Assembly: GCA_963675995.2 (NCBI GenBank)
Contig: CAXXIY010000002.1
Span: forward strand, 2,852,001-2,916,000
Direction: 5' to 3'
Source of the DNA: JAAFHB01 sp963675995
GTDB taxonomy: Bacteria > Bacteroidota > Bacteroidia > Bacteroidales > Prolixibacteraceae
DNA: 64,000 nt
Each line of letters starts with the position of its first letter. Positions within the stretch are counted from its first letter, which is position 1. The position numbers and the translations under genes are program-made. This document shows positions 52,981-63,378 of the stretch, piece by piece. The notes beneath the pieces are model-generated. The model saw nothing but the letters and a program-made list of their open reading frames with translations. It was not told the DNA's origin and ran no database searches.

Positions 52981-55185
52981 ATGAAAAAACTAATTATAGC
53001 CCTCACGTTCACCTGTATCGGCCATATTTTGCAGGCAGGGGAACGAAATTTCCCTTCAAAAGAGACCTTCAAAAATCCACCTTTATCCAGTTTTCCAAAG
53101 CCTTTGTGGTTCTGGAATGACACCAAAGTTACGGTAGATGGAATTGCCAGTCAGATGCAAGGTTTCCGCGATAGTTGCCATTACGGTGGATTTAGTATTT
53201 TACCGTTCGGGGAGAAATTTAAACCTGAATATTTAACGGAAGAATATTTCAATGTTTATGGTAAGGCGCTTGAAAAAGCAGCAGAATTAGGCTTGACCAT
53301 GTGTCTTTATGATGAATATGGTTTTCCAAGCGGCGGAGCCGGACCTGTAAATGGCGATGGTGTCGGCCGTTTTGAAAACCGGTTTCCCGATCAAACGATT
53401 AAAAGGCTGGATAAAATTGAATTTAAAGTAGCAGGACCCGCGAATTTCAGCCAGAAAATTCCTGCTGGAAAACGGATGGCGGTTGTTGCCATGGAAATGA
53501 AATCGCTGAAACGTCTCAATCTTGAAAATCAAATTATTAATAATGAGCTGAAATGGAAAGTACCTGAAGGTGACTGGAAACTGATGTTTTTCATGTGTGT
53601 AAAAGATGGTGATCCTATTGTGGATTATCTGGACCCGATGGGTGTCAGAAATTTCGTTAATATGACGCATGAGGCATACTATAAGCATTTTAAAAAATAT
53701 TTCGGCAATGTAATTTCCGGGACATTTTTCGATGAACCGACGATGTACCGCGCGAAAGGTAGGATGTGGACCAACCTTTTCAATGAGAAGTTTAAGAAAA
53801 AATTTGGATTTGATCCATCGGTCTATTATCCGGCCCTTTGGTACGATATTGGTCCCGAAACTGCCGCTGCCCGCAATTACCTGTTTGGTTTTCGTACTGA
53901 ACTCTATGCTTTAGGTTTTACAAAAGAGGTGAATGATTGGTCCACGGCGCACCATATCAGTGCCACGGGCCATCAGGATCAGGAAGAGATGCTGAATCCG
54001 GTCAGTGTTTCAGGTGATCTGATAAAATGTTTCAAATACCTCGAGATTCCGGGCATTGATAAAATCGGGGGAAATCGTCCCGCAGAACGTTATTACAAAA
54101 TAGTCAGTTCAGCGGCTTATAACTGGGATAAATCATATATAATGTCAGAAACCTATGGTGCCATGGGAAATATCGGTTGGAACGAGATATTTTCGGTAGC
54201 CATGGATCAGTATGCCAAGGGAATCAACATGCTGATACCCCATGCAGTGTGGTACAATGACAAGAATGTGATTTTCAAACCTGAACTTTCGCAGCGGAAT
54301 CCGTTGTATTCCGACAGCCTGAAGATTTTTAATCAGTTCCTTGCACGTCTAAACACAGTACTGCAACAGGAAGGGAAACATATTGCCGATATTGCCATCC
54401 TCTACCCTATCCATTCTCTTCAGGGTGATCATTACCTTGACGGGCCATTAGGTAATTATAAAGGGGGAGTCGATATTCCGAAGACAGATTATGTCAACAT
54501 AGCCAACTGGCTTACCGAAGATGCGGGTAAGGATTTCACGTTCATCCATCCGGAGGTGCTGGATGAGAAGTGTATTGTTTCAGCAGGTAAACTTCAGCTT
54601 CAGAATTTGTTGAATAAGGAGGAATTCAGTGTTTTGATTATTCCGTCCTGTAAAACCATCTCTTTATCCAACCTAAAGAAAATCAAATTATTCTATGAAA
54701 ATGGGGGTCACCTGATTTTTACATCCCAGTTACCGGTTGGCGCCACCAAACCTGGAAATGAGAAAGAGATTGAAGCGCTAATCAACTCAATGCTAAAAGG
54801 GGAAAGCGCCAGATCCGCAAATATAAAATCAGTGAAGACCAGCGGAAGTGCAATCTTTCTGCCCAATCCGGATGGTGCTTCAATCCGGAATGCAATTACC
54901 AATCTAAGTTTAAAATATGATGTGGATTATCCCCTTACCTCAGATTTGAGGTATATTCACAGGATCATAAAAGGTAATGATGTATTTTATTTTGCGAATG
55001 TTGGCAAGTCACCCGTCGAAACTAGGATACAAATCAGAGGGGTACATCACCCTCAGGTTTGGGATCCCCATTCAGGTGAAGTTGGTCAAATAGCAACGAC
55101 TTCCGAAAATGGAAAAGAAACCGGTTTTATTTTGAAACTGGCGCCTTACCATTCTGTTTTTATGATCTCAACACCAGGCCGGTAA
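52981..55185 (+). CDS. GH106-like glycoside hydrolase
   Basis: The ATG at 52981 (MKKLII) gives a typical signal peptide and 734 residues; the longer frame to 52951 overlaps the previous gene and is less likely. N-terminal PLWFWNDTKVTVDGIASQMQGFRDSC and GLTMCLYDEYGFPSGGAG resemble the barrel of GH106 alpha-L-rhamnosidases, and TFFDEP and YIMSETYG could hold acidic catalytic residues. It is more diverged from the two clear GH106 genes downstream. Predicted exported; substrate probably a rhamnose-containing glycan. Confidence 0.72.
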   Translation: MKKLIIALTFTCIGHILQAGERNFPSKETFKNPPLSSFPKPLWFWNDTKVTVDGIASQMQGFRDSCHYGGFSILPFGEKFKPEYLTEEYFNVYGKALEKAAELGLTMCLYDEYGFPSGGAGPVNGDGVGRFENRFPDQTIKRLDKIEFKVAGPANFSQKIPAGKRMAVVAMEMKSLKRLNLENQIINNELKWKVPEGDWKLMFFMCVKDGDPIVDYLDPMGVRNFVNMTHEAYYKHFKKYFGNVISGTFFDEPTMYRAKGRMWTNLFNEKFKKKFGFDPSVYYPALWYDIGPETAAARNYLFGFRTELYALGFTKEVNDWSTAHHISATGHQDQEEMLNPVSVSGDLIKCFKYLEIPGIDKIGGNRPAERYYKIVSSAAYNWDKSYIMSETYGAMGNIGWNEIFSVAMDQYAKGINMLIPHAVWYNDKNVIFKPELSQRNPLYSDSLKIFNQFLARLNTVLQQEGKHIADIAILYPIHSLQGDHYLDGPLGNYKGGVDIPKTDYVNIANWLTEDAGKDFTFIHPEVLDEKCIVSAGKLQLQNLLNKEEFSVLIIPSCKTISLSNLKKIKLFYENGGHLIFTSQLPVGATKPGNEKEIEALINSMLKGESARSANIKSVKTSGSAIFLPNPDGASIRNAITNLSLKYDVDYPLTSDLRYIHRIIKGNDVFYFANVGKSPVETRIQIRGVHHPQVWDPHSGEVGQIATTSENGKETGFILKLAPYHSVFMISTPGR

Positions 55186-55263
55186 TTTGCATTGGTTTGA
55201 TCGATCTTGATTTTGAAACCAGATGAGTTAACGAATGATTATTCATCAATAGAATACAGATCT

Positions 55264-57123
55264 ATGAAAAAGAACAGCTTACAATTTATTCTGTATATTT
55301 TATTTGCCATTTTGCCTCCTTTTGTCAGTCAAGGAAATGGTTCTTCAAAAAATGAAAGCTGTTTCCGGTTCAAGGTAGAAACTCAGCCGGATTCAATTAT
55401 TCAGGTTTCGGGGGACGAGCGAAATCAGGTAAATTTGACTTTACCGGATGGAGCGCTTCCACCTATGCCCGGGGTATTGAACATTGAATTGCTACGGACT
55501 ACCCGCTATGCACCTCAGCTTGCTGATGGCGATGGATGGACCTATGCTCATCATATGGATCTGGCCGAGTGGAGAGGTCGCCTTTATGCTGCATGGAACA
55601 TGACATTGAAAGATGAGGATGTCCCCCCATCAAAAGTGGTTTATGCAACCTCTGGCAACGGGATTGAATGGAGTAAACCTGCAGATCTGTTTCCGAGAGA
55701 GTTGGCATGGGCTTGCCGCTTCTATTTTTACCACACCAAAAATGATAAAATGCTGACCTTTTGTGCTGCCCGACTCGGTGACGGTATTGTCACTGAGGCA
55801 CAGAAATCGGTGCTGCTGGTCAGGGAAATATTGCCGGATCATCGTCTTGGAGCCGTTTTTACTTTAATCCATCCGATTGAAAAAATGCCCCCATTCTTTG
55901 AAACCTCTTCAGATAAAGCATTTGTGGAGGCTTGTCATGAAGCGGTAAACAACAATATGTTATTGGAACAACAAGACTATGGAGTATTTTTGGGTGAACG
56001 AAAAATGAGCTGGCACGCAAATACGCCCCAATTTAACGGACATTATCCTTTTGGAAAAGCTTTCTGCTTCTTTCGGCGCCAGGACAGGCAATGGGTTGGA
56101 ATTTCCAAGATGGGATTTGTCACCACTTCTGCAGATGAGGGGAAAAGCTGGTCACAACCCGTCAATCCGCCCTCCCTGGTTGCCGGAGCTGCTAAAGTTT
56201 GGGGACAACGGACCAATGATAATCAATACGTCCTGGCCTATAATCCTGATCCCAAAAGGGGGAAAAGATTCCCGCTTGTGATGGTCAAAGGTAACGACGG
56301 AATCCATTTCAGGGATATGCGCGTTGTACATGGCGAATATCCGCCAATGCGTTACCCAGGAAAATATAAAGATTTTGGGTATCAGTATGTCCGTGGTATA
56401 GCTGAATGGTCGACTGACCATAGCTTTGCCGACAAAACTGCAATCTGGCTGATTTACAGTGTTCACAAGGAAGATATCTGGCTATCCAGAATTCCGCTTC
56501 CGGTTCAGGCTGAGCAAATCACCTTCCCCAGTGATCATTTTCAGAATGTGCCAGTCGGGGCTGTTGTAAAAGATTGGAATATTTATTCGCCGAAATGGGC
56601 CCCAGTAACCATCGTGGAAGAACCGGGAAAAAACAACAACAGGTGTCTGGAACTACGTGATGGCGACCCGACCGATTATGCACGTGCGATGCGACTTTTC
56701 CCCACAGAGAAAAAGATCAGGGCAAAATTCAGGATAAAAACAGCGCAAACAAATGCATTGATGGAAATTGATTTACAGGATGAAAAAGGATACCTGTTTT
56801 CAAGAATCAGCCTCACAAAAGATGCAGAATTAAAAGCAACTTCGGGGAACAGAGAAACTTCCCTGGGGAAATATTCATCCGAAAAATGGATCACATTCGA
56901 TATTTCAGCTGATAGTGATCATGGGATAGTAATGATAAAAATAAATGATAAAACATTTAAAATTGACCACTGCGGTACACAAAACCTTAACAAATTTCAA
57001 CGATTGGTTTTCCGAACCGGACCGGAACGAAAACTGGGAGATACGGATGCACTTGTCGATGGTCAGGATAAACCGTTGACCAATCCTGCTCTGTTTCTGC
57101 TGGATGATGTAATCGTAAAATAA
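55264..57123 (+). CDS. Exported beta-propeller (sialidase-like) protein with C-terminal lectin-like domain
   Basis: From ATG 55264 the product is 619 residues with a clear signal peptide. The central part (about 60-410) has BNR/Asp-box-like repeats (VYATSGNGIEWSKP, GFVTTSADEGKSWSQP, MVKGNDGIHFRDM), giving a sialidase-type propeller. The end (about 430-619) looks like a laminin-G/concanavalin-type sandwich (LFPTEKKIRAKFRIKTAQTN). The arginine triad of true sialidases is not evident, so another activity such as rhamnose-glucuronate lyase or a binding protein is possible. It lies between two GH106 genes. Confidence 0.65.
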   Translation: MKKNSLQFILYILFAILPPFVSQGNGSSKNESCFRFKVETQPDSIIQVSGDERNQVNLTLPDGALPPMPGVLNIELLRTTRYAPQLADGDGWTYAHHMDLAEWRGRLYAAWNMTLKDEDVPPSKVVYATSGNGIEWSKPADLFPRELAWACRFYFYHTKNDKMLTFCAARLGDGIVTEAQKSVLLVREILPDHRLGAVFTLIHPIEKMPPFFETSSDKAFVEACHEAVNNNMLLEQQDYGVFLGERKMSWHANTPQFNGHYPFGKAFCFFRRQDRQWVGISKMGFVTTSADEGKSWSQPVNPPSLVAGAAKVWGQRTNDNQYVLAYNPDPKRGKRFPLVMVKGNDGIHFRDMRVVHGEYPPMRYPGKYKDFGYQYVRGIAEWSTDHSFADKTAIWLIYSVHKEDIWLSRIPLPVQAEQITFPSDHFQNVPVGAVVKDWNIYSPKWAPVTIVEEPGKNNNRCLELRDGDPTDYARAMRLFPTEKKIRAKFRIKTAQTNALMEIDLQDEKGYLFSRISLTKDAELKATSGNRETSLGKYSSEKWITFDISADSDHGIVMIKINDKTFKIDHCGTQNLNKFQRLVFRTGPERKLGDTDALVDGQDKPLTNPALFLLDDVIVK

Positions 57124-57147
57124 ATCGAACAAAAATGATCATTTAAA

Positions 57148-60100
57148 ATGTCATATAAACAAACTTTAAATCGTCGGGTATTTCTAAAAGGGGTAGTCGG
57201 TGGCACGGCAGGCATTATGGCTGGATGCTGGATAAATTTGTCGCCAGCCAGCGCAGCCAATGCAAATGTTTCGTATGATTTATCAGGTGGTTTCACTAAC
57301 CCTCCCGATGATGCACGACCATGGGTTTACTGGTTCTGGATCAACGGAAACATCACAAAAGAGGGGATCACCGCAGATCTTGAGGCAATGCAACGAGTGG
57401 GCATTGGCGGAGTGTTAATCATGGAGGTGGACGGAAGTCCGCAAGGGCCGGTAGCATTTGGCACCGACAAATGGAAGGAGATGTTTCGTTTCGCTTGTCA
57501 GGAAGCTGGTCGGTTGAGCCTTGAAATCAACATGAATGACGGCGCAGGATGGACGGGCAGTGGCGGCCCGTGGAACACACCCGAGAATTCCATGCAGCAG
57601 GTATTATATTCCGAAATAACAGTGGATGGAGGGAAACGTTTCGACGATAAACTTCCGACGCCTAAAGTCCGGAAAGGGGGAATTCCCGGCAAGGAGGAGG
57701 GAGAACCGGAATACTACCGCGATGTTGCCGTTATTGCTTTTCCAACCCCAAAAGACAATAACTATAAAACAGATAATATCCAGTTTAAAGCTGGGTTCAG
57801 GACCATGTCCACACCACCCGTCCCGGTAATGGGAAGTACAAAAGGGTCACAGTTGCCTGCAATTACAGCCACCCCGGCTCCTATAGATGCAACAATCAAT
57901 CAGTATGAGATCCTGGATCTCACTTCCAAATATCAGAAAGGCCGTTTAATATGGGAGGTGCCTCCTGGCAACTGGACGATTATACGGTTTGGCCACGGCC
58001 CTACCGGTGCCACCAACCATCCTGCACCAAAAGCCGGACTGGGTTATGAATGCGACAAGATGAGCAAGGAGGCTGTCGAAATCCACTTTCATAAGTTCCT
58101 GGGCGACATCATGGCCCTGGCAGGTCCGCTCAAAGGGAAAACACTGGTAGCTACCCATGTCGACAGCTGGGAGGTGGGATACCAGAACTGGACAAAAGCA
58201 TTCCCTGAAGAGTTCAGGAAGCGGTGTGGCTACGATATTTTGCCATTCCTTCCAGCGATGACGGGTCGGATCGTGGGAAATGCAGAAATTACAGAACGCT
58301 TTCTATACGATTTGCGATTTACCATATCCGAGCTGATTGCCGAAAATTATGCCGGACATATGCGTAAACTCTCCAACAAACATGGGATCCAATTTTCAAT
58401 GGAGGCGATCGATAACACCCCTTTCGATGAAATCAGGGTTGCCGGGCAGGCCAATTTACCTCAGACAGAATTCTGGTACCGACGTGAGAGTGAAGCAGTA
58501 GGAGAATCGGGGGATTGTTTCAAAGGAGTTTACCGATCCTATGCCTGGACCCCGGCAATGGTTTCTGCAGCACACATTTATGGAAGGAAGATCATCCCAT
58601 CCGAAGCATTTACAGCAAATTCAGGTGAAAACTGGCTCGCTCACCCTGCGCTATTAAAACCTCAGGGGGACTGGGCTTTCTGTTCGGGGATTAACCGTTT
58701 TATTTTCCACCGGTATGCCATGCAACCCTGGATAAACCGTAAACCAGGGATGACGATGTCGTTTTGGGGACTCCACTACGAGCGGACCCAAACCTGGTGG
58801 GAAGAGACAAAGCCCTGGCATGAATACCTTACCCGGTGTCAGTACCTGCTGCAAAAAGGGGTGTTTGTCGCCGATCTCCTATATATGCAGGCAGAAGCAA
58901 CACCTAATCGGTTTATGCCTCCCGGTGTGGACTATGCAAATCCGATCCCTCCCGATCCTCCGGGACACAACTTTGACGGATGTACAGCAGATGTCGTTTT
59001 CAACCGGATATCAATTAAAGATGGTCTGATCATGCTTCCCGATGGGATGAGTTACCGGGCAATGGTCCTTCCTTCACCTGGCGAACAGGTGATGGCGGGC
59101 GTGATGACCGTAAAACTTGCGAAAAAGATCCTGGAGCTGGTCAACAAAGGTATGGTTATCGTGGGACCTCCGCCGGTGAAAACCCCGGGTCTTACCAACT
59201 ATCCGCAATGCGAAGATGAGTTGAAGCAAATCGTTGACCAGCTTTGGGGCGATACCACCTCTCCGGGGGAGCGAAAAGTTGGCAAAGGGCAGGTATTTTG
59301 GGGAAAATCCCCACTGGAGGTGTTGTCTGAATTGGGTATTCCACAAGACTTCTCGTGTGACAAACCAGCCCCATTCCGTTATATTCACCGTCACGCAGAT
59401 GACGGTTCTGAAATCTACTTCGTTTCCAATAAGCAGAACGCAGAAGTAGAATCTATCTGCAATTTCCGCCTTAGTAATAGGCGTCCGGAGTTTTGGTGGC
59501 CCGAGACAGGTCGAATTGAGAAACCAGCTATTTATTCAGTTAACAATGATATGACAAGCCTGCCTGTCAGACTGTCAGAATTTGGTTCTGTTTTCGTGGT
59601 ATTCCCTCTGAACACGAGGCAGGAAACAGACCGGATAGTAAAAGTAACACACAATGGCGCCACAATCATTAACGATACAGGGAGCAAAATCCAGATAAAT
59701 CGGATCGATCGGAAATTTGAATCTATAATTTTTCAGGAGGGACAATATACTTTGCAATCTGCAAGCAACAAAGTGCTTAAAATAGAAATTGCCCGACTTC
59801 CGCAGCCATTAAAAATCGTTGGCTCATGGGATGTACAGTTTGCACCCAACTGGGGCGCCCCCCCGCGTGTTCAATTTCCGGATTTGATATCCTGGAGCGA
59901 CCACCCCGACACGGGCGTTAAACACTTCTCAGGAAAGGCAACTTACCGTAAAAATATCGTGATTCCGAATGACATGATTCACAAGGAACGGCTGTTATTC
60001 CTCGACCTGGGAGAAGTGGAGGTTATGGCAATCGTTAAATTAAATGGAAAAGAGTTAGGTATCCTCTGGAAGAAACCGTTTCGGATTGATATCACAAATG

Positions 60101-60375
60101 CTGCAAAACCAGGCGAAAATTCCCTGGAGTTGACCGTTGTCAATCTGTGGCCCAACCGGATCATCGGTGATGCCCACCTTCCGGAAGATTGTAACTGGTC
60201 CGAAAGGGGCGAATTAAAGGAATATCCGCAGTGGCTGCTTGATGGTAAACCAAGCCCAACTGGAAGGTTCACATTCAGTATCATTAAAGTTTGGACAAAA
60301 AATGATGCACTGAGAAAATCAGGACTTATTGGACCGGTAATGTTGCATACAGTTGCAAAAGTGATCACGTCGTAA
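57148..60375 (+). CDS. GH106 alpha-L-rhamnosidase, Tat-exported
   Basis: Cleaves alpha-L-rhamnosyl residues. The 1075-residue protein starts with a twin-arginine signal NRRVFLKG (R9-R10) followed by a glycine-rich helix and a lipobox-like MAGC, unlike its Sec-type neighbours. GH106 marks are PPDDARPWVYWFWINGNITKEGITADLEAM, the MNDGAGWTGSGGPW segment and THVDSWEVGYQNWT with E342. The C-terminal part contains galactose-binding-like sandwich folds (LFLDLGEVEVMAIVKLNGKELG). It follows the propeller gene by 24 bases and precedes a second GH106 by 17 bases. Confidence 0.92.
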   Translation: MSYKQTLNRRVFLKGVVGGTAGIMAGCWINLSPASAANANVSYDLSGGFTNPPDDARPWVYWFWINGNITKEGITADLEAMQRVGIGGVLIMEVDGSPQGPVAFGTDKWKEMFRFACQEAGRLSLEINMNDGAGWTGSGGPWNTPENSMQQVLYSEITVDGGKRFDDKLPTPKVRKGGIPGKEEGEPEYYRDVAVIAFPTPKDNNYKTDNIQFKAGFRTMSTPPVPVMGSTKGSQLPAITATPAPIDATINQYEILDLTSKYQKGRLIWEVPPGNWTIIRFGHGPTGATNHPAPKAGLGYECDKMSKEAVEIHFHKFLGDIMALAGPLKGKTLVATHVDSWEVGYQNWTKAFPEEFRKRCGYDILPFLPAMTGRIVGNAEITERFLYDLRFTISELIAENYAGHMRKLSNKHGIQFSMEAIDNTPFDEIRVAGQANLPQTEFWYRRESEAVGESGDCFKGVYRSYAWTPAMVSAAHIYGRKIIPSEAFTANSGENWLAHPALLKPQGDWAFCSGINRFIFHRYAMQPWINRKPGMTMSFWGLHYERTQTWWEETKPWHEYLTRCQYLLQKGVFVADLLYMQAEATPNRFMPPGVDYANPIPPDPPGHNFDGCTADVVFNRISIKDGLIMLPDGMSYRAMVLPSPGEQVMAGVMTVKLAKKILELVNKGMVIVGPPPVKTPGLTNYPQCEDELKQIVDQLWGDTTSPGERKVGKGQVFWGKSPLEVLSELGIPQDFSCDKPAPFRYIHRHADDGSEIYFVSNKQNAEVESICNFRLSNRRPEFWWPETGRIEKPAIYSVNNDMTSLPVRLSEFGSVFVVFPLNTRQETDRIVKVTHNGATIINDTGSKIQINRIDRKFESIIFQEGQYTLQSASNKVLKIEIARLPQPLKIVGSWDVQFAPNWGAPPRVQFPDLISWSDHPDTGVKHFSGKATYRKNIVIPNDMIHKERLLFLDLGEVEVMAIVKLNGKELGILWKKPFRIDITNAAKPGENSLELTVVNLWPNRIIGDAHLPEDCNWSERGELKEYPQWLLDGKPSPTGRFTFSIIKVWTKNDALRKSGLIGPVMLHTVAKVITS

Positions 60376-60392
60376 TCCGTAAATTTTTCAGC

Positions 60393-63308
60393 ATGTCAAA
60401 TTTCAAATTAAGATTGGTTATTTATTTGTGCTTAATACTGTTGCCAAACATTTCCCTCCTTGGGAAAGATCCGGATTCATTGAGCAATGCATTTTTTTCA
60501 CCTCCTGATTCGGCAAAACCGAGGGTTTACTGGTGGTGGCTGTTCAACCGTGTAGACAAGGCAGGAATCACACGGGATCTGGAAGAATTTAAGGCAAAGG
60601 GGATTAGTGGGGTTAACCTGATTTGTACTGGAGGATATGCCGGAGTAGCACCCCTTTTAGGTGTTGAATTTCTGGGAAATGAATGGCGGGATCTCTTTCG
60701 TCATGCAGTTAAGGAAGCCTCCAGGCTAAAGATCGAAATAGGATTCAACCTGGCAGGTGGATGGACGATGATGGGACCATGGGTTACCCCGGATAATGCA
60801 ATGAAGAAAATTGTTCATACAGATTTAATAGTTGAAGGACCGAAAAAATATTCCGGAAAACTTCCTCTCCCGATAACCATCGATGGGTATTACCACGACA
60901 TCCGGGTACAGGCATTCCGGGAAACTGGAAATGAGAAAAAGGTTGAACCCGGTACAATAATGGATCTCACTGACAAATTAAAAGCTGACGGACAATTCAA
61001 CTGGGACGTTCCGGAAGGGAAATGGGTAATATTAAGGACGGGCTATACACTTACCGGGCACACCTGGAGTAAATGGCATGCCTATCCTGATGGCGATACA
61101 TTTAAGGGTGGAGAGGGTTATGAAATTGATTATCTTAACACTGCTTCACTCGACGATCATTTTGACCACCTTGGAAAACTGGTGATCGAAGAGGCAAAAA
61201 ATGCAGGTGGAAAGTTGGCCTATTTATGGTCCGACAGCTGGGAATGTGGTAAACTCACCTGGACTCAGGATTTTCCCAACCAATTCTTAAAATTCCGTGG
61301 CTACGATCTGAAACCTTATTTGCCTGTTCTTGCCGGATATACATTGAGCGATTCCTTGGTTTCAAATCGGTTTCGGGACGATTTTGATCGTACAATTCAG
61401 GATTGTATCTCAGAAAATTTTTATGGCCATTTCAAAGATCTGTGTCATCAATATGGGATGAGAGTGGGAAACGAAGCGGGCGGTCCAAATGATATTCCTC
61501 CCCAGGATGCATTGAAAAACCTGGGGCAATGTGATATCCCAGCCGGGGAATTCTGGGTAAACCGACATTTTCTTTCACCCGGTGGATATAATTCCGACAG
61601 GCACCTGCGGCTCAATCTCAAACAAACAGCAACTGCATCTCATATCTATGGTAAAAAGGAGGCAATGGCAGAGTCTTTTACTCAACAGGAGCAGGATCGC
61701 ACTCATTGGTCGCTGGGACCGGCTGATCTGAAACCCTATGCAAATGATGCATTTTGTGAGGGTATTAACCGGATAATGCTCCATCAGGCCACTTGCCAAC
61801 CCCCTTTGGATGGAAAGCCTGGGTATGAATTTTGTGCAGGCCAGCATTGGACACCAAATATCACGTGGTGGGAGCAGTCAAAGCCATTCTTCACCTGGCT
61901 TTCCCGTTGTCAGTATATGCTTCAGCAAGGTAAGTTCGTTGGGGACGTATGCTTTTACCTGGGCGAAAGGGCCCCAACTTTGGCGCCACCAAAATACATA
62001 ATCCCCTCACTTGGACCCGGTTACGATTGCGACTATTCCAACGCCGAGGTGCTACTCACACGGATGTCGGTCAAAAATGGACGTATTGTATTACCCGACG
62101 GGATGAGTTACCGTTTATTGGTACTGCAAAATTGCACATCCACATCACCTGAGATATGCAAACAAGTTAGCAGGTACCAGAAACTGGATGTTTCTCCCGT
62201 TCCATCCAATGCGATGTCTATTGAAGTGATTAAAAAAATCCGGGAGTTGATTCAAAATGGAGCAACAGTTGTTGGTCCCCCGCCGAAATATGCTACCGGG
62301 CTCAAAAATTATCCCAATTGTGATGAACAAGTCCAGAAAATTGCATCTGAAGTTTGGGGTGATTTAAACGGCAAAGATCGCGTAGAGCGCCGGTTTGGAA
62401 AAGGACGGGTATTCTGGGGAAAAACACCACGCGAGATTCTTTTGTCGGATGGAATAAAACCGGACTTCACTTTTTCAGGGCAATCCGAAGAGCCCGAAAA
62501 ATTTGATTATATTCATCGCACAGATGGTGATTCAGAGATTTATTTCGTTATTAACCGTACCAATCGATTGGAAAATAGCGATTTCACTTTCCGTGTCGCA
62601 GGAAAACAACCGGAGATCTGGAACGCCGTTACAGGTGAAATTCGTCAGGCAGGCGCTTTCCGACAGGCAAATGGATGCACCACTTTGCCACTCGAATTCG
62701 ATCGGTTTGACTCCTGGTTTATTGTATTCCGGAAACCAATCGCCGTTAATGTCGCAGGCAAAAACACATATAATTCACTCAATTTAAAAGAGTTATGTAA
62801 CCTTGACGATTCCTGGAAAGTGGCTTTCGATCCTCAGTGGGGAGGACCATCAGATGTGGAATTCCCTAAACTAATCAACTGGATAAAAAGTGCTGAAGAT
62901 GGAATCAAATATTACTCCGGAAAAGCGACTTACCGAAAAAAGTTTGACAGGAACCTAAAATCGGATAACACGATTAAAACATTCAAAAATGATGAGCGTT
63001 TGTTTCTGGACCTGGGTAATGTTCTGGATGTTGCCGAGGTGCGGTTGAACGGTATGAAACTTGGAATTCTATGGTGTGCTCCCTGGCGTGTCGAAATCAC
63101 CAAATCGGTTAAACCTGCGAACAACCTACTCGAGATTGACGTAATAAATCTCTGGGCAAATCGGGTTGTCGGCGATCTGAACCTCCCGAAGGAGAAACGA
63201 TTTACAAGAACGCATGACAAATTTCGCTTCGACATGCTCAAATCAGATACTCCATTACTCGATTCGGGTTTGCTGGGGCCGGTCCGCTTATTAAAAAACG
63301 ACGAATAA
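60393..63308 (+). CDS. GH106 alpha-L-rhamnosidase
   Basis: A 971-residue exported rhamnosidase with a Sec-type signal. It matches the preceding gene throughout: PPDSAKPRVYWWWLFNRVDKAGITRDLEEF, GFNLAGGWTMMGPWVTPDNAMKK, YLWSDSWECGKLTWTQ (E284) and the C-terminal LFLDLGNVLDVAEVRLNGMKLG. The two are paralogues with moderate identity, so they probably attack different rhamnosyl linkages. It ends 70 bases before the sugar isomerase gene. Confidence 0.94.
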   Translation: MSNFKLRLVIYLCLILLPNISLLGKDPDSLSNAFFSPPDSAKPRVYWWWLFNRVDKAGITRDLEEFKAKGISGVNLICTGGYAGVAPLLGVEFLGNEWRDLFRHAVKEASRLKIEIGFNLAGGWTMMGPWVTPDNAMKKIVHTDLIVEGPKKYSGKLPLPITIDGYYHDIRVQAFRETGNEKKVEPGTIMDLTDKLKADGQFNWDVPEGKWVILRTGYTLTGHTWSKWHAYPDGDTFKGGEGYEIDYLNTASLDDHFDHLGKLVIEEAKNAGGKLAYLWSDSWECGKLTWTQDFPNQFLKFRGYDLKPYLPVLAGYTLSDSLVSNRFRDDFDRTIQDCISENFYGHFKDLCHQYGMRVGNEAGGPNDIPPQDALKNLGQCDIPAGEFWVNRHFLSPGGYNSDRHLRLNLKQTATASHIYGKKEAMAESFTQQEQDRTHWSLGPADLKPYANDAFCEGINRIMLHQATCQPPLDGKPGYEFCAGQHWTPNITWWEQSKPFFTWLSRCQYMLQQGKFVGDVCFYLGERAPTLAPPKYIIPSLGPGYDCDYSNAEVLLTRMSVKNGRIVLPDGMSYRLLVLQNCTSTSPEICKQVSRYQKLDVSPVPSNAMSIEVIKKIRELIQNGATVVGPPPKYATGLKNYPNCDEQVQKIASEVWGDLNGKDRVERRFGKGRVFWGKTPREILLSDGIKPDFTFSGQSEEPEKFDYIHRTDGDSEIYFVINRTNRLENSDFTFRVAGKQPEIWNAVTGEIRQAGAFRQANGCTTLPLEFDRFDSWFIVFRKPIAVNVAGKNTYNSLNLKELCNLDDSWKVAFDPQWGGPSDVEFPKLINWIKSAEDGIKYYSGKATYRKKFDRNLKSDNTIKTFKNDERLFLDLGNVLDVAEVRLNGMKLGILWCAPWRVEITKSVKPANNLLEIDVINLWANRVVGDLNLPKEKRFTRTHDKFRFDMLKSDTPLLDSGLLGPVRLLKNDE

Positions 63309-63378
63309 CAAACAGCAATAGTAAAATAAATATCAGCATATTACACGATTCACAATTTAAAAAAGGCATATTAACAAA

